The notes under the pieces: model-generated
Told to the model about the DNA's origin: nothing
The model's input: the letters and a program-made list of their open reading frames with translations, nothing else
Database searches by the model: none
Made by a program: the position numbers and the translations under genes
In this document: positions 1-11,330 of the stretch, in pieces
How the letters are laid out: every line of letters begins with the position of its first letter
Position numbering within the stretch: position 1 is the stretch's first letter
Assembly: GCF_001039355.2 (NCBI RefSeq)
Contig: NW_019775428.1
Coordinates: 223,792-265,124, forward strand
Origin: Lingula anatina
Lineage: Eukaryota; Brachiopoda; Lingulata; Lingulida; Lingulidae
Reading direction: 5' to 3'
DNA: 41,333 bases

Positions 1-1
1 G

Positions 2-202
2 TACCAAATTAATTTATCTACCAAGCCAGGGAACGGACATTTTGAGGCGACTGTTCATCACACAGTTCAGAGCGGCAATTTCACTGTATATGACAAGGAG
101 ATAAGCAGACTGAATAAGTATGGAAACCAGCCCCACTGCATCGCTGGAAAACTACCACACTTACGAGCCTATTGCTATTGTAAAGAGCAGTTACCGAGAT
201 AA
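2..202 (+). CDS. DUF229 family protein, copy A, 3' end only
   Basis: This is the last 66 codons of a DUF229 protein whose 5' part lies left of the window. The frame starts with TAC at base 2 and ends at TAA 200-202. The peptide matches the C-terminus of copies C and D almost residue for residue: a YQINLSTKPGNGHFEATVHH stretch, then a Tyr-Asp-Lys-Glu segment, then the Cys-containing tail ending in YCYCKEQLPR. The only notable difference from C is Pro for Ser just before the final Arg. The family is predicted to be a membrane-anchored enzyme of the alkaline-phosphatase-like superfamily; no catalytic residue lies in this tail. About 1.5 kb of downstream sequence is also homologous to the sequence after copy C, so A and C come from one duplication. 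Confidence 0.85.
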   Translation, partial: YQINLSTKPGNGHFEATVHHTVQSGNFTVYDKEISRLNKYGNQPHCIAGKLPHLRAYCYCKEQLPR

Positions 203-657
203 AGGAACACTCTGTGGTAATTTTAGCACAATGTTTTTACTGTTACGATGTCTAGGTACATTTAGATGCGGGAGATGTTTACAATGTAGCAAATTTTAGT
301 CCATGTCTTTCCGGTTTTTTATCAGTTATTATCATTTTAGATTGCTCAACTGAGACAGCAACAGATATGAGAATGTGTTTCTTTGAAATCTTATCATGTT
401 TGACCTTCAAAACGGTTGTGCCATACGCAATCCGACATGGCTTAGGTGATTATCTTGACACCAGAAGTATTAAACTGTTTTCTGTTCATTAGGTTTCTGG
501 TAAAATTTCTTTATTTCTGTCCCTAGGTGCGATGCTTGACAGATTCTTCATTTTCAAAAACAGACATAAATTCAACATGTTCGTTGTATGATTCGCAGCT
601 TATTGGCAAACAGACATGTGTGCGAATTTTAGAATGGGCAATCTTGCCAGCATAGAC

Positions 658-822
658 TGGGTTCCTATACCTAGATCAATCTAACATGATCGATCCATTT
701 CCGAGAGACTTCTTGCTAAATTGCTGTTAGCTTAAGCGGCTGAGATGTCTGATTGCAATTTAGTGAGAATCCCCTTGGAGATAGGTCGATCCACAGTTAG
801 TACTATTGGGTCTGGGAATGGT
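658..822. mobile_element. Palindromic MITE, family 1, diverged copy
   Basis: The element starts with GGGTTCCTA and ends with TGGGAATGG. Internal blocks 'gatcgatcca' and 'caatttagtgagaatcccc' are shared with the better copy at 22229-22473 and with 27000-27222. The left arm is partly degraded. No coding capacity. Confidence 0.65.
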
Positions 823-1725
823 TTTGAATTCTCTGAAACTCGACTGGGATTCTGTGTGAAGAAATAGTGAAAAAGTGTCTCAGATGTGACCTGGCGGTGA
901 AAGGGATGTGATTTAACGTACTTAAACTGTAGTTTCTACCTGTGGGGCAGCCATCAGGTCTATCGGTCATAGATTTAATTTTTTTCTGACATTTTCCAAG
1001 TCCAGGCCACGCCCGCTGAGAGATCTATTACGTCCGGACTAACGTCCAGGCAATGTATTAGAACAATGCAAACATATTTTATCTCTTGTCAACTTTATGA
1101 ATGAGCAGATTTTTAGACCTTAGTGCGAGTTAATTGCAATACATTTTAGTGACATTCGAGTGTTGTGAATCAGTACTTACTGGCTGATTTCGAGCCATAG
1201 AAGAGTATTAAGGGTCTGTCTACTTATGAGGAAATTGGAATTGTTATGTCGATGTACTTTAAGGCATACAAGTAGCATAAGACTTTCATGTAGCAAAGAG
1301 AGAAAATATTTTCCCTGGACCCCATTTGTTTTATAAGATTTTTTGCCCCCCCCCCCCATCATAGCCCATGACAGAGAAGGACATATCTGATACATCAGAC
1401 GAATTATTCTTGTAAATATTGGAAAGTAGTAATTAGTTTTTTATGTTTTTGTTTTTGTAATTTTTTTCCAGTTAAATTCAAAGAGAAACGTCAATTTTTT
1501 TTTTCATTTTGTTATCCTCTAACATAAAATGATCACAGGTATTTTTTTGTTAGACTTTCATCACAAATTTAAAGTTTTTTGTATCGTTGTACAGTGACTC
1601 ATGGTTTATATTTCATTTATTCGTTTTGTCATTTTTGTGTTTAAAATGCTTTTCATTGATTATTTTATAAGACTTACTGCCAAAAACAATCAAAGTTACT
1701 GTAAAGCTGAAAGCATTATTATATG

Positions 1726-1731
1726 AATAAA
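1726..1731 (+). terminator. Candidate polyadenylation signal of copy A
   Basis: AATAAA in a conserved context (ATGAATAAATRCTACT) that is found again at 18021-18026 behind copy C. Confidence 0.45.
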
Positions 1732-1924
1732 TGCTACTAAGTAGTCATAATGATAACTGTGCCTTACGTCGCTCGAACTGAATTAATTCACTTAAATAGC
1801 ATTGGTTGTAATCACTAAAATACTGCTGAACATCTTTCAAAACACGGGGTGATTTAGAAACTAAGCAGTGATAAAAATCAATGATTCCTTCGCTCGACCG
1901 GCAAAAATCATTTAGGAAGCTACT

Positions 1925-2275
1925 GGTATGCGTTGAAAGGGGATTGGGGAGGATTGGGGGTATTAGAGTAGAATGGGGGGGAATGGGGTGGAATGGGGGG
2001 TGAGGGTGGAATGGGGCAAAATGGGGCAGAATGGGGGGATGAGGGTTGAATGGGGCAAAATGGGGTGGAATGGGGGGTGAGGGTGGAATGGGGCAAAATG
2101 GGTGGAATGGGGGGTGAGGGTGGAATGGGGCAAAACGGGGCAGAATGGGGTGGATAGGGTAGATTAGGGTGGGATGGGGCAAAATGGGGTGGATTGGGGT
2201 GGGAATGGGGGGTTGACGATGGGGAGGAAGGAATGACGTGGGATGAGGAGGGTTGGAGGCAGAATGGAGGTGGTC
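1925..2275. repeat. G-rich minisatellite
   Basis: About 350 bp of imperfect tandem repeats built from GGGGTGGAAT, GGGGCAAAAT and GGGGTGAGGG modules, arranged in higher-order units of roughly 50-55 bp. Nearly every module begins with a run of 4-6 G, so the + strand could form G-quadruplexes. Proline-rich open frames on the opposite strand (CCC codons) are a by-product of this composition. Confidence 0.85.
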
Positions 2276-3411
2276 TAAGCAACACATACATTTTCATGGC
2301 ACCACGTGTGTTCTTAAGTTTCTATCGCATTCGTCTCTTTTATCTAATTTTTGGGCCGGTACACAAGATTTGACTGTATCAGCAGATCGGCTTGCTTTTA
2401 TGTCACATCGAGTTAACAATATTTGAACCTAAAAATGTGAACGCATATCAAATGGTATACCAAAGAGTATTAATGTCCCGAGACAAAGTCTCGTAACCCT
2501 CCCCCCCTTCAAAAGTTTCAACCTCAGCTATTCGGCAACAGAGAGCAACAGCGTCGATAGATTTTACATGAATATGATGGCGTCTTAATGACTGTCTGTC
2601 AGGCAAAAAGCCTGCCACCGCTACCCTCCCCCTTAGTGACTTCCTTATGCATGAGTCTCGGTGAGTGATGACATTTACTCCACACAAAAATCCTCCCTGG
2701 ACACAAGAGAAATGTGCACGTCGTTAGCCGGATGCATATCTGTGAATTTTGAGTGAAAACACAATCTATGACCCTTGTAAAGGGCAGAGACCAGTTTGTG
2801 GAGTTCAACGTGAACACTAGTTTGCATATTAATGGTGCACCTTAAGGCATTCTATGTTACATCAAGAAAAAAGCGGGTCAATATATTCTGAGACTGACTT
2901 AACTGAACACGTACGTCTGTTATAATACTATATCAGTGCCACAGATATTTTTAAGTTACGTACGACTTATCCACTTAATGCAACAGCTTTTGTTTGCACC
3001 TGTTTTTTATATTTTAGTGTAAAATTTTTAAAAGATTAAGAAAATTCAAATTTTGGGAGGGACGACTAGGTTAAGTGCCATCACGTGGTATCTCCTCTCC
3101 TCTTCCTGCTTCGTATTTGTTTGTTTATTCATTTAATAAAAAAAATTCCGGAATGTTTCTGTTTTGATCAATTAAGAGTGTCTTATGTAAACGAAGTCTG
3201 GTAAAAAATAAAATGTTTGATTTGAAAAAAGGACACATTACTTCTTTTAGCCAATTCATTTTCTCACATCAAATAGTATTTGAGCTCTTGGGCTATGTGT
3301 ATAAGGATATTTATTGGTTTACCTAAAAAGTTTTTGTTGTGTATCTACCAAAAATATATGTATTTGATTAATGATGAATGAGGTCGTTTACGACCTCTCC
3401 CATTGGGAATG
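2276..3411. other. Spacer, no feature recognised
   Basis: AT-rich sequence with short C runs. Neither strand shows a convincing exon, transposon protein or palindrome. Confidence 0.5.
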
Positions 3412-3584
3412 CACTGGCGGCTTTAGGGGGGGTCAGGGGGGTCCTCCCCCCCCCCTTCGATTTCTGAAAAAAATCAACAATGGTCTTCTCTTGAAATTAA
3501 TTTCAGCTAGCAGGGGTGAGTGTCGGCTTTGCATCCGCGGACCTACCCCCCCCCCCCCTTCAAATAATCCTGGTTCCGCCCCTG
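3412..3584. mobile_element. Small TIR element with near-perfect 5-bp TSD
   Basis: The termini read CACTGGCGGCTTTAGG and, reverse-complemented, CAGGGGCGGAACCAGG. Flanks GAATG/GGATG form a 4-of-5 target-site duplication. The interior includes C/G runs. It belongs with 25219-25384 and 30976-31143 by its CAGGGGCG end, size and TSD length; 4517-4818 is a related, disrupted copy. Confidence 0.6.
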
Positions 3585-3699
3585 GGATGTGTGGCAAATA
3601 TGCCGTTATGATGAGGAGTGACAGCCTTGATATAGCTCAAAGGACCTAGCGGCTTCCTCGTGTACCTCTGACTAACAAGAACTAAAGCTCTTACGCTTT

Positions 3700-4516
3700 A
3701 AAGCAATTAACAATCCCATATGTACCGCCAAGTTTTTTTTAATACACGTGACAAAAAGCCATTAAACTGAATATAAACGAGCTGAATGTTTATGGCTTAA
3801 CGGAGAGTTATGCATGCGGGAGGAGGGTTGTATGCCACATATCATGTTAATACCGTGTGTGCCACGAATTAAACGATGCTTGGTCATACTGTGTATTTGA
3901 CTTTTCTCCACGTGACTCTACAGTCAAGTGTAACAGTTTACTTCATGGAATCTTCGAGTCGCATTTAGGTAAAGTAAGTTTTAAAACGTTATATCCTATT
4001 TCGAGCTTAAGCTTTACTTAAGTTCAGGAGATAATTAATATGTAGTATTCACAACAAGTAGTTTTCCTGTTAAGGAAAATATAGTATAAGTTTTATGCGT
4101 CCAGTTTTGTATATTTATATGTATTATACTCACAGTTGATAGACCTGATTCACGCTAATTAATGCGAGTACACGTGTATGCTTTTGTGAACAGACACCCG
4201 TATATGCATCATACCCCTATTCATTTTTTCTCTGGATATTCATGTATATTACTCTGAATAATTTTGTGTACATATCCATTAACACCTCCGTACGAACCGC
4301 CAAGCCGTATACCCCATGATATTTTTAATCTCATAAATGACGGCAGACAAGGAGAGTGTCTCGGTCGAAGTCGGAGGAATTTTATATTACAAGTGAATGC
4401 AAAGTTTAACACTGATAAAACTATGACTAGTCATCTTTCCTGCTTGGCTATTCTCTACGCTACACTGCATTTATGTCTGAGGGTTTGATTCATGGGATCT
4501 TCGGATTGCGTTCAAG
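3700..4516. repeat. Tandemly repeated flank block, also upstream of C and (inverted) D
   Basis: A block containing 'tgtaccgccaag' and ending in a segment resembling 'aaaacgatgcctggtcat' occurs at about 3715-3970 and again at about 4150-4510. It recurs upstream of copy C (12840-13150) and, inverted, at about 27740-28160 beyond copy D. There is no coding potential. It marks the outer part of the duplicated unit that carries the DUF229 genes. Confidence 0.6.
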
Positions 4517-4818
4517 GTTTAATGCTTTCACCCCCGCCTTCCTGCGGTTTCCGTAAAAAATCACACTGATGTTCTCCACTTGAAATTAAAATTTTGACTA
4601 GCTTATTTATAGTACTTATCCGTTCCAAAAGGACCGTTTGCCCCCCCCCCCCCCCCCCGAAAAAAAAAAAAAAACAAAAAAAAACACCAATATATTTTGG
4701 GGTCATTCAGTAGGCCTGGAACCCCACAGCAAGGGGGTCGAGGGTCGGCTTCGTAGTCGAGTCCTGTCATTCCTTAGCAATCGGACCCCCCCTTCAAATA
4801 AGCCTGGATCGGCCCCTG
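4517..4818. mobile_element. Disrupted copy of the CAGGGGC-ended TIR element
   Basis: The right end, reverse-complemented, reads CAGGGGCCGATCCAGG and continues like the end of 3412-3584. The left part matches that element around 'ctccacttgaaattaa'. A long C run followed by an A run (4639-4684) sits inside. Confidence 0.5.
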
Positions 4819-4979
4819 TATATTGTAACTGAGTTACAGTCTATAACTAAGTCAATTTTCAACTTTATGACCTCTTCAACAGCCTGAAAAGTATCCTTTA
4901 TATATCTTGGATTTTCTCGAAAAAAATCTTTAAAAAAAAGAAAAAAAAAAGAAATCGTCCCTGTACGTGGGTTGAATGT

Positions 4980-5170
4980 ATTGTGCCTTCCTGTATATTT
5001 CAGAGCCAAATAAGGACACCAGGTACTTTTTTATGGTTTTAATATGAGTATTGCACAATATGAAGCCACAGGCGGTATGAATTTGGGCCATTTTCAAACG
5101 CGGATGGTAGACAGTTCATATCCGTGGCTTCGTCAACGCGCTGAGGTCACGTCACCAACAATTTAAATAC
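4980..5170. repeat. Flank block repeated inverted at about 24720-24920
   Basis: Segments 'attgcacaatatgaagccac', 'ggcggtatga' and 'gtcaacgcgct' have reverse-complement partners at 24720-24920. The block lies between B and the outer repeat on one side, and between D and the outer repeat on the other, so it supports an inverted segmental duplication. Confidence 0.65.
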
Positions 5171-5779
5171 GTTTTCATGGTGAAAGCATGAATCAGCTCG
5201 ATTTCTCTCTATCTTTAAGCCTTCTCTCTGGAATCTGCAGATATGACGCTTTAAATACATACAATGTCTTGGGGAGGAGGGGTTAAACACAGTAAGTTTA
5301 GTTTTACTTTTATTTTAAAGAAATAGTTGCTTCTTAGAATTCTAATTAGTAAGAAAGGCAAGCTGTTGTTGGTGAAAAAAATGCCATAGTCATTCTTTCA
5401 GATTAAATGCTCTGTTGAAATTTGCATGGAAGAAGCACATCGAATTAATAGAATTAATATCTTCATATAAGCCACACTGATTTTCTCTGAAAATTTTTTA
5501 TCGGTCGATTGATTTGTTTGCATGGAGTATGACAAAAACACTTCGCCGCAAAAGAAGCATTTTTTTGCTATTTGAAATACGGTTCTAATAAGTTAAAATG
5601 AGTGTTAACATTGATCGAATATTATTAAATAAAAAAAAACCTCCGACGACCTCGGATATAAATAATAATTGTTTGAGTAACAAGTTATTTTTAAAATACA
5701 CCTGCCAACCGATCTATATAAATCAGATGACTGTTTCAAGCAGTGTTCATTAGGCAATAATTGATTATTTAATTGCAAA

Positions 5780-6075
5780 CGACTCAGTTTTCTAAGCAAT
5801 TTGCGAAAAACGGTTCTCTTCTTGGTAACTCAAAGATTTTTGGAACCCAAGTAAGGTTTTCTGTAATATTCTTATAAGAGATTACTACAGAGTGTGGGCA
5901 TCTTATGGAGGTCACGTGATCTGATGGCAAGCACAAATTCCAGAATAATTACGTTAACCGCCGTTTTGGTGGTAAAATAAAGTTTTTATAGTTATATAAG
6001 TTGTTTAGAATGTATTTATTGTGAAATATGGATATCATACAAACGGTTGAAATCCTTTTAAGTGGGGAAATAAAA
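5780..6075. mobile_element. Relic related to the TTAA element at 40206-40539
   Basis: Shares 'aagagattactacagag', 'tggaggtcacgtg' and 'ttattgtgaaatatggat' in the same order and spacing as 40370-40515. Its right side retains a TTAA-containing end near 6058; the left terminus is not recognisable. No coding capacity. Confidence 0.55.
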
Positions 6076-6480
6076 TAAGACTGGAGTGGGTGACCTCCCC
6101 TTGCTTCCTGTGCTTGAAACTGATGTTGTTAAAAAGTGTTTGTTGGGAATCTTTGTAATAATACAACGTGTGTGTCAATTTACAAGGCGTGCCAAGGGTA
6201 TATTATACTATGTTATACAACTTTTTTCTTTATTTTAGATTGTCTGGACCCGAAAACAGGAGTTAAGCGCATCATTTCGTCTTCGTGCTGACTTAATTAA
6301 ATAGAAAGAAATGTAATTAGAACATAGACTGTTACTACATCTTTGGCTAGCGAGGGCAGGAATGTTGATGGTCCTTATCCGAGTATTGAACTCAACTGCC
6401 GTCATGTGCGCCAGGAGAAAGCTTTGAGCATCATAGAAACATCACATCACATTATACACTAAAGAAAGGAATTAATACAA

Positions 6481-6600
6481 CACGAAACCGTTTTAGGCCT
6501 TTGCAATGCTTGGGAATTGGCCCGTCTTGTGGTTGGGCTTGTATTGCGGAGAAAGTGATGATCTGAAATACACGTGCTCATTCAGATATATCTATTATAA
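6481..6600 (+). promoter_or_regulatory. Conserved block upstream of copy B with CACGTG
   Basis: This block, also at 13963-14085 (C) and 23757-23860 (D, minus), is the best conserved non-coding sequence among the three 5' regions. It includes an identical stretch around CACGTG (6571-6576) that continues GCTCATTCAGATA. CACGTG is an E-box core. Conservation could reflect recent duplication rather than function, or this could be a 5' UTR exon. A further acceptor-like site (TTATTATTTTCAG, ending 6714) precedes the ATG. Confidence 0.35.
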
Positions 6601-6757
6601 CACGCTTTTTAAACAATTTTTTTTCTGAATCAAAAATAGCATACGCATCCTCGAATGCAGACAAGCAATCACTATCAACTGCGGTCAAATTACTGGGATT
6701 GTTATTATTTTCAGGTAATTTGCATCACTAAAGGGATTCTGGCATACGGACTAAATC

Positions 6758-7599
6758 ATGGTGCGCCCCTCTTTAAGCACAGTGGCTCGGGCATGCAGGC
6801 CATTCCTAAACCGCACTGTTCTGAAGTTCTTCACAGTGACTGCGATGATTTGTATTCCCTTAAGCATCTATCTCTTACATGTACGGATTGAACCTATCCA
6901 AGCGAAAAGATATGTCAAACCTCTGCCAAATTACGCCTGGTTAATAAGGTCTGGTCAGAGCTCAAATCAAACCGATGGCAAGGCATGTGTATATCCAGTA
7001 TTGGACCCATACAGCCCCGAGATGATGGCGTTCTTTGAAAAACAGTCTCCAATCCAATGTGAGATAGACGAAAACTGGGTATATATAGAAAATGCCACAT
7101 TTCGCATTTCGGAGTCAGCTCTAAAGAAATATGGACCAGACATTGAATGTTCCTATAGAACTATAACGCGTGGCAAAACTGATTTTGAGGTGGAACGAGG
7201 TCCAAGTGTGCCCTTTAAAGACGGAGACCTTTTAAAAACTGATTTTGCGATTGTACAATGCTATGGCCCTCTTTGGAAAAAGTTTGAAACTATTCTCTCC
7301 GGCATCTCGTATCAGCCTGATCTTCATGCAAGATATAAGCCATCAGTGCTATCAAACTCATCCATGGGATTTAATGTTCTTATGTTTGGATTTGACTCCG
7401 TTTCAAGAATGACATGGATTAGGAATTTAAAGAAAAGTTACGATTATTTCAGCAAAGAATTAGGCGGCATCGTTCTGGAAGGGTATAACATAGTTGGTGA
7501 CGGAACGCCGCAAGCTCTTTTGCCAATTCTAACTGGGTTTACTGAAGCGGAACTACCCGAGGCTAGACGAGGAAAGCCGAATGCTAAACAAGTTGATGG
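6758..7599 (+). CDS. DUF229 family protein, copy B: orphan 5' exon
   Basis: The exon is open from ATG 6758 to a GG|GTAAAT donor at 7599 (280 codons plus two bases), in the same phase as C and D. The N-terminus is basic, followed by one membrane segment (about residues 24-41), then a lumenal/extracellular domain. It carries the superfamily motif FGFDSVSR (metal-binding Asp) and GDGTPQALLPILTG, which resembles the sulfatase nucleophile region with Thr where sulfatases have Cys. There are no stops or frameshifts. No partner 3' exon is found between 7600 and 14233. It is therefore either a truncated gene or an alternative first exon spliced to the C exon at 15376, which the phase would permit. 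A (TC)n tract follows the donor, as in D. Its first half is closest to C and its intron start closest to D. Confidence 0.8.
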
Positions 7600-7600
7600 G

Positions 7601-7603
<3 letters not shown>

Positions 7604-7640
<37 letters not shown>

Positions 7641-7653
7641 TGAGTCTCTCTCG
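7604..7653. repeat. (TC)n microsatellite just inside the B intron
   Basis: A TC dinucleotide run immediately follows the GTAAA donor. Copy D has the same tract at its donor (22728-22746, minus strand), followed by homologous intron sequence, whereas C has only a short remnant. Confidence 0.8.
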
Positions 7654-7780
7654 TGTATTCCTGGTCCTCATTTATTTATTGTTTCTTCAAATTTTATATC
7701 GTTCTTACCATCTCGCATACGTAGCTCTCAAATGAGTCACCTAGCCGAAAGCTTCGTATAAAGAAATCTTGGAAAGGTGT

Positions 7781-8159
7781 AGAGCCGCATTTTGCAACCG
7801 GTTGCAAAATACGTTCAGTTGCATAATGCGGTCCTACTAAGTAGAGCCGCATTTTGCAACTGAACGCATTCTGCAACTGCAACGCATTTTGCAACCAAAG
7901 AAAATCGTGAAAACGCATTTTGCAACTGCAGCGCATTACAATAGGCCTGCAAGCGCAGTTTCAGTTTTTTTTTTTTTTTTTTGTTCATCTTGTGCTGTGT
8001 TCTCCACTCTGCATAAGGTGGCCTTTGTATAGCCGCATTATGCAACCGACCGCATTTTGCAACCGGTTGCAAAATGCGACTATACAAAGGCCACCTTATG
8101 CAGAGTGGAGAACACAGCACAAGATGAACAAAAAAACTGAAACTGCGCTTGCAGGCCTA
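7781..8159. mobile_element. Foldback element with GCATTTTGCAAC motif cluster
   Basis: Nested palindromes. The larger has arms 7943-8048 and 8063-8159, each about 100 bp, separated by 14 bp and differing mainly in the length of an internal T/A run. A second, smaller palindrome pairs about 7814-7834 with 7846-7865. GCATTTTGCAAC or a one- or two-base variant occurs ten times in both orientations (first at 7787-7798). The right edge runs into a terminal repeat of the element family described at 16905-17457. No protein is encoded. Likely a non-autonomous foldback transposon; no autonomous partner is in view. Confidence 0.65.
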
Positions 8160-9018
8160 CCCAACTACCAGACTCGGCACCGAATGATCCTGAATTCACC
8201 GGTAGATCGGACAACACAATACGTTTTTTATGCCAACAAAGAATNTTTAAAATTTAAAAAAAATCAAATCTGAACCACACTTGGAATCAACAGTGATAAT
8301 GTGGACACTGAAACAAGTTGTCATGTCAAGGGTAAACCAACACCAGCTGAAAAAAATCCGAAATTGCTCCTCTAGAGTTATAGAGGAATAAAGAGCATTT
8401 TAATAACCCCCCCACCCCCCATACACCGCACACAAAAATGAACTCTTTCCAAGTTGTCCAAAGGGGAAACTGTTGCTTCACATATTTAAACAACAACGAC
8501 AAATCGAGACAGTGATAATATCTTTGGCAAAATACCTTAATCTCGCTTTTAAGAAAAGAAACGGTGCCGCATCTTCCATTTTGTAATGCCTATTATTATA
8601 AATAATAATTCTAAATATTAAGATCCAGTTCATATATTGGACAACTGTATAATATGTAGATCTTAATATGTAGATCTTAATAGCCTAGAATGTATTCTTC
8701 TTCTTCTTCTTCTTCTTCTTATTATTATTATTATTATTATTATTATCAGTACGAGTGATGCAAAAAGTATGAATAAAAATTAATTTATATGTATACTAGA
8801 TATCGGAAAAACTATAACATCACAAAACATTAAAATACAAGTAAAAAGCTTAGTGTGCCTGTAAATCTAAGTATTCATAAGTCATGTTTACGTGTAAAAT
8901 ATGTGCGTTACTAGACCTTTTAGAATTTACGTCCTACGGGCATCGAACCCTGTTAATGTATTCCCTACGACTTCCATTCCTAGCAATGAATGCCTAAGAA
9001 TTTGTATTACAAAGGTTA
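8160..9018. other. Spacer with one MITE terminus and microsatellite
   Basis: 8150-8220 matches one terminal repeat of the 16905-17457 element. 8695-8746 is (TTC)n followed by (TTA)n. One N at 8245. Otherwise nothing recognised. Confidence 0.5.
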
Positions 9019-9301
9019 CCATCGGAACAGACGATCCTTGAACTTACAGATCTGCAGATCAAATATGGCTGACCAAGTTAAAAAGTAGCCGCTTATAATA
9101 CCCTGATGGTTTTCCCCGCCTCCACACTCGCCGTCCGCGCGGGTCTAGCAATTAAATCTTGGAGCCAAGATTTAACCCGCTTAATGGCGCGTGTGGAGGC
9201 GGTTAGACCATCAAGGGATTGTGGGCCTTCCTTTAAAGTGGGGTCGGCCATATTTAGTTCGCGGACAAGTTAGTTTGTGGATTATTTGTTCTGAATGCGA
9301 C
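9019..9301. mobile_element. Palindromic MITE, family 2
   Basis: The left arm contains 'caaatatggctgacc' and 'ctgatggttttccccgcctc'. The right arm contains the reverse complements 'ggaggcggttagaccatcaa' and 'ggtcggccatatttag'. The right end is TGTTCTGAATGCGA. Relatives lie at 18222-18433, 21621-21762 and 34520-34826. No coding capacity. Confidence 0.7.
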
Positions 9302-9899
9302 CTTCTGATATTGGAACATATTGTGATAGTTGCACTGTTTCCATCTCTAACGCAATCCAACAGTCCCAGATCTACTCAATATTGCACGCAATCCATCTAA
9401 TANGGCTTAATTCGTTGAGAATGCACTCTAAGATTATGTAAGTTGCTGTATCCTTTTGAATTGAATAACAGTTTTGCTGTTTATAGTACGTTTTTATTAG
9501 AATTCCACTGGCTGTAACATTTGTGTCTCTAATTAACCAGTTAGGTCTGGTAAAATTGTTAAGTTGCTTAAAGAGCGAGGTCGGTTCTTATTTTGATTAA
9601 ATCAGATTTCCGAGACTATTTTATTTTCCAAATTGGAATAAATGCATTTGGTGTTGAATGAAATTTATATTGGGCCCAGGAAAATGTTTCTGCTGCGAAA
9701 TCACCCGCAATGTGGTTTAACACCACCCTAAAAATATTATTCAAAATAATTAAAATTAACAAGTTGAATTGAAAAAATAGAATTTTTTGCTGCTACAATG
9801 TATGTTCACTGAATATCAGAAGTTACAAAAAATAATGAATAAATGTCGTGCACTGACCTGGTTTAAATACAGATCAGAGAGTTTCCACTAAACAAACGC

Positions 9900-9930
<31 letters not shown>

Positions 9931-10349
9931 GAGCCCTACGGAAATTCAACCGGTGAATGTTATACAAAATGCATTGCTGTTGTCTCTCCATTACTAACCA
10001 CCCCATAGGTTCTGTCTCACTTTGAGTAATCTGATATTCTCCATAATTCAAGCTGCTAGGAGGGTAATAAACGATAGGCAATTCCCCCCCCCCCCCCCCC
10101 CCCCCCAGTTACTCGATGGGGATCGAGTGCTAGACAATTAAGCTGATTACACTGAAAGCACTGTAGCGAGAAGCCCCGCAGAGTTAGATCCATCCAGCTA
10201 GTTTGATGGGTTTATGGGAACGCTCTCTTAAATTGGCTTACCATTTATGAAAGAACAGTGTAAAGCACAGCCAGCTGATGTTGTTATACAGGGTTTATTG
10301 ACACTCGCCAATAATGATACAGTTACAGTTACACTGCCGCCGAATGGTT
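9302..10349. other. Spacer with homopolymer runs
   Basis: No gene recognised. Contains a T29 run (9902-9930), a C23 run (10084-10106) and one N (9403). Confidence 0.5.
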
Positions 10350-10515
10350 CAGGCCCGTAGCCAGCAATTTCAAAAGGGGGTTCTTTTTCTGAAAAAGTGG
10401 ACCTTTTCCCATAAAAACTTCATGAACCTAGATCAAATTTTACCCAGAGTGGATCTTTTCCCAGCAAAAGGGGAGGTTCTTTCGAACCCCCCGAACCCCC
10501 CTGGCTACGGGCCTG
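10350..10515. mobile_element. 166-bp TIR element with 5-bp TSD
   Basis: The terminal repeats CAGGCCCGTAGCCAG are perfect over 15 bp, and the flanks carry an exact 5-bp duplication TGGTT (10345-10349 and 10516-10520). The interior is related to 27290-27450 ('ctgaaaaagtggacc', 'gcggaccttttcc'-like). Non-autonomous; the CAG-type terminus is reminiscent of hAT elements. Confidence 0.8.
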
Positions 10516-10644
10516 TGGTTTAACAATGCAGCAAAGTTCAGAGTAACGTAATGTGAAGGAGCAGTGTAATTGAGATGCTATAAATACAATATCAAAATTA
10601 CACGTTTGTAAAAAATCTAATAAACTTACATTTTTCTTCGTCAA

Positions 10645-11065
10645 GTGTCAGGCCTGTTGCGGGCAGTAAGGATCGTGGCCCACCAGTTCACTCTTTTTTA
10701 CGGTCAATTGGAGGTTATTGTACAGTTGATTTGTTACAAAGGCATTAAGGCTGTCAATGTACATGTATGTTGGTCTTTGTCTTCCTCTACTTCTTCTTCC
10801 TTCAATTTTTCCTACAGAGTTCAAGTTTTTCTATTCCGTCTTTTCTGATATGGTATGGCCTAGAGATTTCATTTGTCTTTTTCCAATTGTTTATCATCAG
10901 TGAGTGTTGAACTCCTGCAAGATGGAACACGTCTTCATTGGTCTTTCCTTCTGCCCAAGATATTCTCAACATTCTTCGTAGGTACCACATAATCATTTCC
11001 ATAGCTTCCAGTTTCTTCTTAGTGTTGTTGGAGATATTCCAGCATTCACAACCATTTAGTCATGA
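10645..11065 (-). pseudogene. Non-LTR retrotransposon, C-terminal ORF2 remnant
   Basis: On the minus strand from about 11065 the translation reads NGCECWN, then LEAMEMIMWYLRRMLRISW, then HIRKDGIEKLEL. This is the order seen after the reverse-transcriptase domain in many LINE ORF2 proteins (a 'W-YRRMLRI-W' block followed by a 'RKDG-E' block). A frameshift near 10805 moves the remainder into another frame, where GKIEGRRSRGRQRPTY follows, another hallmark of that tail. It is 5'-truncated, frameshifted and inactive. The clade cannot be assigned from this piece. Confidence 0.7.
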
Positions 11066-11330
11066 AAACATAGCTAATAGGCCCTGTACCGGTTTTCTCG
11101 GGGCACCTGTGATGAAACTGCGCAACTTACAAATATAGGAAATTACCGTGAACACTTTTCAATGCATTGACCAATGCAAAGCTCCGGTTTGCTTCACGCA
11201 CAGCTTATCACATGAACTAAGACAATTAAGAAAACTAATCATACAGAGTTACTAGAATAATATTACGTACAATATACATATGGAAATAAATCACACTGCC
11301 GTGCCGTTGTAACGAAACTGAGGGTTCGTG

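Larger units (their letters stand above)
203..1745 (+). other. 3' flank/UTR of copy A, homologous to the 3' flank of copy C
   Basis: No coding region is seen. The stretch aligns by eye with 16526-18060 behind copy C, for example in the 'aaaacggttgtgccatacgc' neighbourhood near 412 and throughout 1540-1770. An AATAAA signal lies at 1726-1731, and its counterpart behind C is at 18021-18026. The blocks differ by inserted elements: A carries a palindromic MITE at 658-822, while C carries a different 553-bp element at 16905-17457. Whether all of it is 3' UTR or partly spacer cannot be decided without transcripts. Confidence 0.6.

Noticed and set aside
1745-2297. Long proline/histidine-rich open frames on the minus strand
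   Set aside because: They are the reverse reading of the G-rich minisatellite; several frames are open at once and no domain is present.
7694-8273. Open frames of 80-117 codons across the palindrome
   Set aside because: Both strands and several frames are open because the palindrome repeats the same motif; no protein similarity.
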